Source: Candidatus Microgenomates bacterium (GTDB taxonomy: Bacteria > Patescibacteriota > Microgenomatia > UBA1400 > PJMF01). From it: 11,416 nt of DNA. Under the pieces are notes generated by a model. That model made no database searches and was not told the origin of the DNA. It saw only the letters and a program-made list of their open reading frames with translations. The stretch lies in the NCBI GenBank assembly GCA_015485595.1, contig WFTH01000028.1, forward strand, positions 1 through 11,416, in the 5' to 3' direction. A program made the position numbers and the translations under genes. Position 1 is the first letter of the stretch, and each line of letters opens with the position of its first letter. Positions 6,138 through 11,416 of this stretch are shown piece by piece.

Positions 6138-6167
6138 ATACTAGCACGATTTAGGATTAGGAATCAA
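6138..6167 (-). promoter_or_regulatory. Promoter of the pilin operon, predicted leaderless
   Basis: Read on the minus strand, TTGATT (6167-6162) and TAGTAT (6143-6138) are 18 bases apart, and TGC directly before the -10 gives an extended -10. Seven bases beyond the -10 lies position 6131, the A of the pilin ATG. The transcript would therefore begin at the start codon. The absence of any Shine-Dalgarno before that ATG agrees with this. Confidence 0.5.
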
Positions 6168-6169
6168 TC

Positions 6170-6189
6170 TATAACAACCAAAAAAAGGA
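6170..6189 (+). promoter_or_regulatory. Candidate -10 box and start-deciding ribosome binding site
   Basis: TATAAC (6170-6175) is a fair -10, but no good -35 stands at 16-18 bases. AAGGA (6185-6189) precedes ATG codons at 6195 and 6198 by 5 and 8 bases. This decides the translation start of the ligase-like gene against the in-frame ATG at 6132, which has no such site and abuts the divergent pilin start codon. Confidence 0.4.
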
Positions 6190-6194
6190 AAAAA

Positions 6195-8219
6195 ATGATG
6201 TCTGAAAGTCTAGTTAAAAAACTTAGTTTGAACTTTTTTATTTTAGGTATTTTTCTGCTTGGCTTGTTGGTAGTGCCGTTTACTCCCGATTTTGTGGGTC
6301 TGTCTAAGGTTTACATCGCCTTATTCTTGGCTACCATCATTATGTTTCTTTATGGTTTACAGGTGGTTGTGAGTCGTAAGATAGAGTGGGTTAGATCGCC
6401 TTTAACTTGGCCCTTGGTGATTTTTGGTTTGGTAGTGGCTTTGAGTACTTTTTTAACCGCCAGCTATCCGGTTGAGGGTCTCTTGGGTATGGGGGGTATC
6501 TATCTTGGGTTTGTGGTAGTGGCTTTGATGGGAGGTAGCTTATTGCCAAAACGATCTCGTTACGATCAGGTATTGTGGTCTTTAATGATTTTAGGTGCTG
6601 TACTTACCTTAAGCAGCTTGACTTCATTTTTTGGTTTTGGTCCGGAAGTAGCTTTAAACTATCTTTTTAAACTTGATCTGCCAACTAAGTCTTTGGCCTT
6701 CAACCTTGCAGGCTCAACTTTGGTAGCGCTTCAGATTGTTTTGTTGGGTCTAGTAGCTGCCGTCATCGAGCTAAAGCGCGGCTTGATGAAAAAAGAGTCG
6801 CGGACATCGGCGTTCTCGGTTATGTTTTTAGCGGTCTTGATTTTGGGTTTGAGTCTTTATGTTTGGGCGCTTTTACCAGGCAAAGAGACTAGCTTTGTGT
6901 CTCAGCCAGTCATGGCTGGCTGGTCGGTGGCGCTGGATGTTATGCGCGTACCCAAGAGTGCTTTGCTTGGTGTTGGGCCAGAGGGTTACATTAATGCTTA
7001 CCAGCGCTTTAAACCACTATGGATGAATGGCCAACCTCAATGGGCGGTTGCCTATATCCAGTCAACCATCCCTTTGTTTACCGTCTTAACCAACTTTGGT
7101 ATTTTAGGAGTGGTAACTTGGCTGCTTTTATTAGTCAAAGGTGTTAAACTGGCTCTTAAACCCAAGTCTGGCAATCGTGAGTTAGCATGGCTGGTGGGTT
7201 TTGGTTTTGTTTTGATGTTTTTCTTTCCTTTAAATGCGGTGGTCTTAATGTTGATTGGTCTTTTGATAGCAGTGTTTACCGCTTCTCAAAGGTCGGCTTC
7301 TAACACCTTGATGCTGGAGCCATTGATTGTTTTTTCCAAAGATCAGAGATTTTTAAGTAAAAAAAACTGGCCCAAGATAGCTGTTGGGGGTGGCGTGATG
7401 GTCCTTGCCGGCGTGCTTTTTTACCTTCTAACTCAATCTTACCTAGCTTTTTACTTTATTTATCAGTCTCAAAAGGCTGTGGCTGCAAATGACGGAGTGA
7501 AGGCATATCGGTCTGTTGTTAAAGCGATCAAACTAAACCCGTACTTAGATGTTTTTAGGCGTCAGTTAGCTTTGCTTGATGTTACTCTAGCCTCTACCTT
7601 AGCAAACAAGGCCGATTTAACTGACAACGACCAACAGCAGATTGCTCAACTTCTTCAAGAAGCAGCTAATGAAGCCAAGGCAGCCAGCGTGTTGGATCCA
7701 CTTGATTGGCGTAACTGGCAGGTTTTAGCTCAGGTTTATCAAAGCATGATCGGCGTGGCTAAAGACGCCGACCAGTGGGCAGTTCAAGCTTATATTCAAG
7801 CAATCAGGAACAATCCGCTCAATCCCGACTTGCGGATTGCTTTGGGAGGGATTTTCTTTGCCCAGAAAGATTTTGTTCAAGCTGCCAATGTCTTTCAACA
7901 GGCTGTAAATGTTAAACCTGACCTTCCAAACGGTTACTACAACCTTGCCAACGCGCTAAAAGAAGCCGGCCAGCTTGAACAGGCAAAACAAGCTTACGAA
8001 GCACTCTTAAAGTTGCTTAAGCCGGAAACAGAAGACTACATCAAGGCCTCAAAAGAGCTAAAGGAAGTTGAAGCTCAACTAGAGAGAGCAAAGGCTCAAT
8101 CAAACCAAGCTCAGGTCGGCCAACCTAGTGGAGGGTTGGAGCAGAATGAAGCTACTGATAGCGCCACAATCCTCAATCAAGAGCTTAATCAAGCAACAAG
8201 CAGGCAAAACAAGCTTTAG
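6195..8219 (+). CDS. Polytopic O-antigen-ligase-like protein with TPR domain
   Basis: The 674-residue protein has about eleven hydrophobic segments (roughly 11-30, 38-59, 70-90, 95-115, 126-147, 173-192, 207-227, 291-314, 330-346, 348-364, 396-423) and then a soluble helical part. Between two of these segments, a large loop (about 228-290) carries LLGVGPEGYINAYQRFKP (257-274). This resembles the GVGP segment of Wzy/WaaL-type O-antigen ligases and O-oligosaccharyltransferases. These enzymes move lipid-linked glycans to lipid, glycan or protein acceptors outside the membrane. Residues about 430-610 form TPR-like helix pairs, clearest at 525-610, followed by a charged coiled segment and a Gln/Asn-rich tail. 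The gene diverges from the pilin operon with 63 bases between starts. An upstream in-frame ATG at 6132 would add 21 residues, but the Shine-Dalgarno favours 6195 or 6198. Family membership is likely; the acceptor is unknown. Confidence 0.75.
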   Translation: MMSESLVKKLSLNFFILGIFLLGLLVVPFTPDFVGLSKVYIALFLATIIMFLYGLQVVVSRKIEWVRSPLTWPLVIFGLVVALSTFLTASYPVEGLLGMGGIYLGFVVVALMGGSLLPKRSRYDQVLWSLMILGAVLTLSSLTSFFGFGPEVALNYLFKLDLPTKSLAFNLAGSTLVALQIVLLGLVAAVIELKRGLMKKESRTSAFSVMFLAVLILGLSLYVWALLPGKETSFVSQPVMAGWSVALDVMRVPKSALLGVGPEGYINAYQRFKPLWMNGQPQWAVAYIQSTIPLFTVLTNFGILGVVTWLLLLVKGVKLALKPKSGNRELAWLVGFGFVLMFFFPLNAVVLMLIGLLIAVFTASQRSASNTLMLEPLIVFSKDQRFLSKKNWPKIAVGGGVMVLAGVLFYLLTQSYLAFYFIYQSQKAVAANDGVKAYRSVVKAIKLNPYLDVFRRQLALLDVTLASTLANKADLTDNDQQQIAQLLQEAANEAKAASVLDPLDWRNWQVLAQVYQSMIGVAKDADQWAVQAYIQAIRNNPLNPDLRIALGGIFFAQKDFVQAANVFQQAVNVKPDLPNGYYNLANALKEAGQLEQAKQAYEALLKLLKPETEDYIKASKELKEVEAQLERAKAQSNQAQVGQPSGGLEQNEATDSATILNQELNQATSRQNKL

Positions 8220-11200
8220 TTAACCATCCACCAGTTAAACTCTAGATCGTGATCTAGGGCTTGATCAAGCTTGACGCTAAAACTACCCATCACCTCAGGT
8301 GCTCCTGTAATTTTATTTTCGGCTTGATAAGGGGTTTGATCCTCTACGTAAAGCACCTGATTGTTTGTGCTACCTAGGGGAGTGACGTAGATTAGGCTGT
8401 TTGGTCCAATCCGGTTTGAGCGAATAACTAGACTGGTACGTCCAGCAGGCAAGATCGCTTTGCCGGCGGTTTTATCTGTAACGGTGGCTAACTCAGCTGA
8501 GTTGCTAGCTAGTCGTAGCTCGTTTAGCTTGTAGTTTTTGCTGGAGATGGCCAGACCTCCAGCAAACTCGGCCTTACCTTGAGCACTGATAGTAGCCACG
8601 GGTACACCGGTTTCGTCTATAATTTCAAAGCGAGACTCTTTTACTTGGCCCGATTCGGTGGCTATCCCTGCTACTTTAACTTGGAGTGGGTTGTTAAAGT
8701 CACTTGGTTCAAGCAGGTTGGCTAGCAAGGTACCACCCACCTTTACGTTTCCGGCAATGTTTATGTCTGCGTTAACCTGAATCTCTCCTTTGCCATCGAT
8801 TACCAAGGTGTTGCCCATCAACGCCAAAACACCTTCACCAGAGGGTTGAATGGCAAAAACCAGCTGACCGTCTGTTTTGTCTGTAGAATGGCCAAAAGCC
8901 AAGTAACCTGCGCCAAGCTGAACTGTTTGGTTGGTGCCAAAGACGAATAACTCTTTGCCTACGCCTAGTTTGTCGGTAATGTAGGCTAGGCCGTTGACCT
9001 TTAGGTATTGATTAATAAAGCTGGCGTTGGCGGTGATGACCGAGTCTGACTCGGTAAGGTTGAGATCAGCCAAGCTCTTATTAAACTCAGCGCTAAATGA
9101 GGCAGATAATAGGGCGTTATCGCCCAAAAGGCCGATGTCCTTTAGATAAGCAGTGCTTGAGTTGTCACTTAGGCCAAGTTTTTCTTTTACCACTTGAACC
9201 AAGCTTGGAGCTTCAAAAGCTTGGGCTATCTTTTGATCTAGAGCATCGATGTTTTGAGCATAAAGGGTGCCGGAGATGGTTGCTTGGTTTAGTTTAGCCA
9301 GGGTGGCCTCAACTTGGTTGAGCTTGGCCGCCTCCGCTTTGAGCTTTTTGGTTCTAACCGACTCTGCTACAAGTTCACCGGAGATACTGGCGTTTTTAGC
9401 TACCAGTCGACCCAACTTGGTAGTTTTCTTTACCACCAAGCTGTCCATCTGTGCCTGACGAACCTGGGCGCGGTCAGCAGTAATAGCTCCAGAGATTTTT
9501 ACTTGATTAGCAGTAATAAGGGCGCTTTCCAGGTCATCTGTGGTTAGTTGGGCGATCTGAGCTTTATGAGTTACTACTAGGTCTTTAGTGGTAATAAGTT
9601 GACTAACTAGGTTTTCTATAACAGCCTGAGCTAGCTTGGTAAGCTTGGTGGTTATCAAGTTGCCGGCTTCATCTGTTTGCCAGTTTGAGTTGGTTTCAAA
9701 GTTAAGACTACCATCTGCGGTAATGGCGGCAGACAACCAGCTGAATCCTGGATTGACAAAGACGACTACTTCGCCAACTTGATTAGGGTCATCACTTTCA
9801 AAACTGCTTAAGGCAGTACCGACAATATATCCTGGTTTGGTGGCCTTCATACCAACGCCAGGAATGTCGCTAGAGGTGATCGGATCACCGATCTTAATTG
9901 GACCGTTTTTGGCGGTTACCTTTACTGGTACTCGACCGGCTAGGGCAATGGTGGTGGAGTGACTGTCTTTAATTTCTTCACCAATAACCAGACCTGGTTG
10001 AGTAGGGACAATTCCCATTATGGTCTCTTGGTAGGGCTTGTTAGATCTGGTAACCGATCTCTCTTTATTTTTATCCGCAACGAGTATCTCTCCTGGCTCA
10101 AGGTCGGCTACGCTTGCTGGAATGGTCTCGGCATAGTCAGCACCGCCAGCCGGGTCTTTTATAATACAGGCTACGCCGTAGGTACCACCAGTGGTATTTA
10201 CGATATAACTAGTATAGTAGGTTCCGTTATATGTTGGGTAGAAACTGTAAGCGGTGTTACCGGCTACGTTAAAGAAGGTAGTATAACTTACCGGTCCGGC
10301 CCCACTAAAGTATGCAGCTGTTTCTTGATGATTAGCTGCCCGATAGTTACTCCCATAGTCCGTTGAGCAAGCTGAGTCTTTGTTCGCATCGGTATCGTTA
10401 TAAGCAACGGTTGTTCTAGAGATAATAATGTTTGCGTCTTTTCTTACACAGGCAACGGAGACCGAAGAGGTGGTGTCGTAAGAGCTTGTTATTTGAGTGG
10501 CGCCGTTATTTGTGTAGTCGGTAGAGATAAAGAACTTTCTATCCGTCATGTCCGTGATGGTAAAGGCTGTTGGGTTGATCGAGCCACCACCGTTAATGTT
10601 AAAAGCAACATCTCCAATAGAGGCTGCTTGGTAGGCATCGCCAAACTCACTAACACAGGTGCTGTCCTTAGTCGCAACGGTTGAGCTGATTGCCGCGGTG
10701 GTGCGAGTAAATCGAATAGGTAGTCCCTTATATAAGAGCCCCTTAATGGTTGTTGTAGTTGTGCTTGAGTTGCCCAAGATGCTACTGCCGGCCACATCCA
10801 GTTTAGCTTGTGGAGTGGTGGTGCCGATGCCGACGTTGCCGTCTGCGTTAAGAATGGTGATTCTAGTTGTGCCTGATGTTTGGAGCGCTAGGTCTTCGTC
10901 ATAACTACCGATCAAGCCGGTATTCACAGTCAAACCCGTATTAAAGTAAAATCTGGCCCTGTCTGTCAAAATGTGCCCCCAGGAAGTGTTTGCTGGTCCG
11001 ATGCTGATATAGCCGTAGTTGGTCTGGATTTTTAAGTTAGAGCCTCCATCTCCCAGTCTCACCACATCGGTTCCGGGGTCGGTTGGGGCAACTCCGGAAA
11101 GCTCTAATACACCCTCTACGTCTAAAGCTGTACTTGGTGTGGTAGTCCCAATCCCCACATTCCCGCTATTATCCACCACAAACTTGGCTACTCCGGAAGC

Positions 11201-11416
11201 AGAGGCTACAAAGATGTTCTGATCACCAGTTTCGTTAAAGATAGCCAAGGCCTTACCGGTTACAGCCCCTGTAACATGGAGTTTGCCGGTGGGAATGGCG
11301 GTGCCGATACCAACAGAGCCGGCGGTGGTAAGGGAGGTGGTGATGGCGGCTGGATCTAGGAAATAATTAGTGTTTGAGTTATCCAAAAACCTATCTCCTC
11401 GAACATCACCCACGAC
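8216..11416 (-). CDS. Giant fibre-like surface protein, C-terminal part (5' end cut)
   Basis: The frame is open to the window edge, so the true start and any signal peptide lie beyond 11416. Residue numbers here count from the GTG codon at 11413-11411. At least 1066 residues are visible. The order is: a DRFLDNSNTNYFLDPA segment and three VGIGT-P-LDV-G repeats (about 33-50, 86-103, 193-210), as in phage tail fibres and large adhesins; two tandem ~90-residue modules, each with one Cys near the start and one near the end (234-327 and 330-421); a domain at about 426-556 with DYAE, GIVPTQPGLV, LAGRVPVKV and KIGDPITSSDIPGVGMKA, which resembles the Peptidase_G2-like domain of phage appendage proteins; a long repetitive Leu/Ala/Ser region (585-735) of coiled-coil or beta-helix type; and a beta-rich tail ending in FNWWMVN. 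There is no late transmembrane helix or LPXTG. It is probably an extracellular, perhaps trimeric, fibre or adhesin. Confidence 0.8.
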   Translation of the reverse strand, partial: VVGDVRGDRFLDNSNTNYFLDPAAITTSLTTAGSVGIGTAIPTGKLHVTGAVTGKALAIFNETGDQNIFVASASGVAKFVVDNSGNVGIGTTTPSTALDVEGVLELSGVAPTDPGTDVVRLGDGGSNLKIQTNYGYISIGPANTSWGHILTDRARFYFNTGLTVNTGLIGSYDEDLALQTSGTTRITILNADGNVGIGTTTPQAKLDVAGSSILGNSSTTTTTIKGLLYKGLPIRFTRTTAAISSTVATKDSTCVSEFGDAYQAASIGDVAFNINGGGSINPTAFTITDMTDRKFFISTDYTNNGATQITSSYDTTSSVSVACVRKDANIIISRTTVAYNDTDANKDSACSTDYGSNYRAANHQETAAYFSGAGPVSYTTFFNVAGNTAYSFYPTYNGTYYTSYIVNTTGGTYGVACIIKDPAGGADYAETIPASVADLEPGEILVADKNKERSVTRSNKPYQETIMGIVPTQPGLVIGEEIKDSHSTTIALAGRVPVKVTAKNGPIKIGDPITSSDIPGVGMKATKPGYIVGTALSSFESDDPNQVGEVVVFVNPGFSWLSAAITADGSLNFETNSNWQTDEAGNLITTKLTKLAQAVIENLVSQLITTKDLVVTHKAQIAQLTTDDLESALITANQVKISGAITADRAQVRQAQMDSLVVKKTTKLGRLVAKNASISGELVAESVRTKKLKAEAAKLNQVEATLAKLNQATISGTLYAQNIDALDQKIAQAFEAPSLVQVVKEKLGLSDNSSTAYLKDIGLLGDNALLSASFSAEFNKSLADLNLTESDSVITANASFINQYLKVNGLAYITDKLGVGKELFVFGTNQTVQLGAGYLAFGHSTDKTDGQLVFAIQPSGEGVLALMGNTLVIDGKGEIQVNADINIAGNVKVGGTLLANLLEPSDFNNPLQVKVAGIATESGQVKESRFEIIDETGVPVATISAQGKAEFAGGLAISSKNYKLNELRLASNSAELATVTDKTAGKAILPAGRTSLVIRSNRIGPNSLIYVTPLGSTNNQVLYVEDQTPYQAENKITGAPEVMGSFSVKLDQALDHDLEFNWWMVN

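Noticed and set aside
6132..6194. N-terminal extension of the ligase-like protein from the ATG at 6132
   Set aside because: The extra 21 codons are basic and overlie both divergent promoters, the ATG lacks a ribosome binding site, and AAGGA stands correctly before 6195/6198.
11411..11413. GTG as the true start of the surface-protein gene
   Set aside because: The frame stays open to the window edge, no ribosome binding site or signal peptide follows, and the first residues (DRFLDNSNTNYFLDP) are the middle of a fibre repeat.
1..11416. Recoded TGA (Gly) as in some CPR groups
   Set aside because: All genes read through at family length with the standard code and end in TAA or TAG; no conserved domain is broken by an in-frame TGA.

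Overview
The window looks like a chromosomal segment of a Candidate Phyla Radiation (Patescibacteria) bacterium, probably of the Microgenomates type. This is inferred from protein character: short type IV prepilins with a DAKRK-DL segment after the hydrophobic helix, a LysM/M23 protein with a basic cytoplasmic tail, an Obg with an enlarged Obg domain and no C-terminal extension, an O-antigen-ligase-like membrane protein fused to TPRs, and a very long surface protein with NVGIGTTTP repeats. The standard genetic code fits. All eight stops are TAA or TAG and no gene needs a recoded TGA.

Layout. Positions 1-564 hold no convincing protein gene. They contain a near-consensus promoter, a strong intrinsic terminator about 90 bases downstream, and a long GC-rich hairpin. 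Next come three plus-strand genes: rho (565-1791), a membrane-anchored LysM/M23 peptidoglycan hydrolase (1842-2963) with its own promoter and a predicted 13-base leader, and obg (3077-4261). A 112-base tract of 16 in-phase heptamers fills the gap between the hydrolase and obg. Convergent to obg lies a minus-strand operon of three prepilin-like genes, transcribed 6131 to 4258. The first has a Pro/Thr-rich linker and a six-cysteine C-terminal domain. Divergent from that operon is a polytopic O-antigen-ligase/TPR protein (6195-8219). Convergent to it is the 3' part of a giant surface protein gene (8216-11416, cut by the window edge).

How the parts may work together. The right half reads as a cell-surface module: pilins, a candidate glycan ligase or oligosaccharyltransferase, and a fibre-like surface protein. 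The PT-rich pilin linker beside a ligase-family protein makes pilin O-glycosylation a testable idea. The left half is housekeeping: transcription termination, wall remodelling and ribosome-associated GTPase. Both convergent gene pairs interleave their stop codons in a single TTAG, leaving no room for intrinsic terminators between them, in a genome that encodes Rho.
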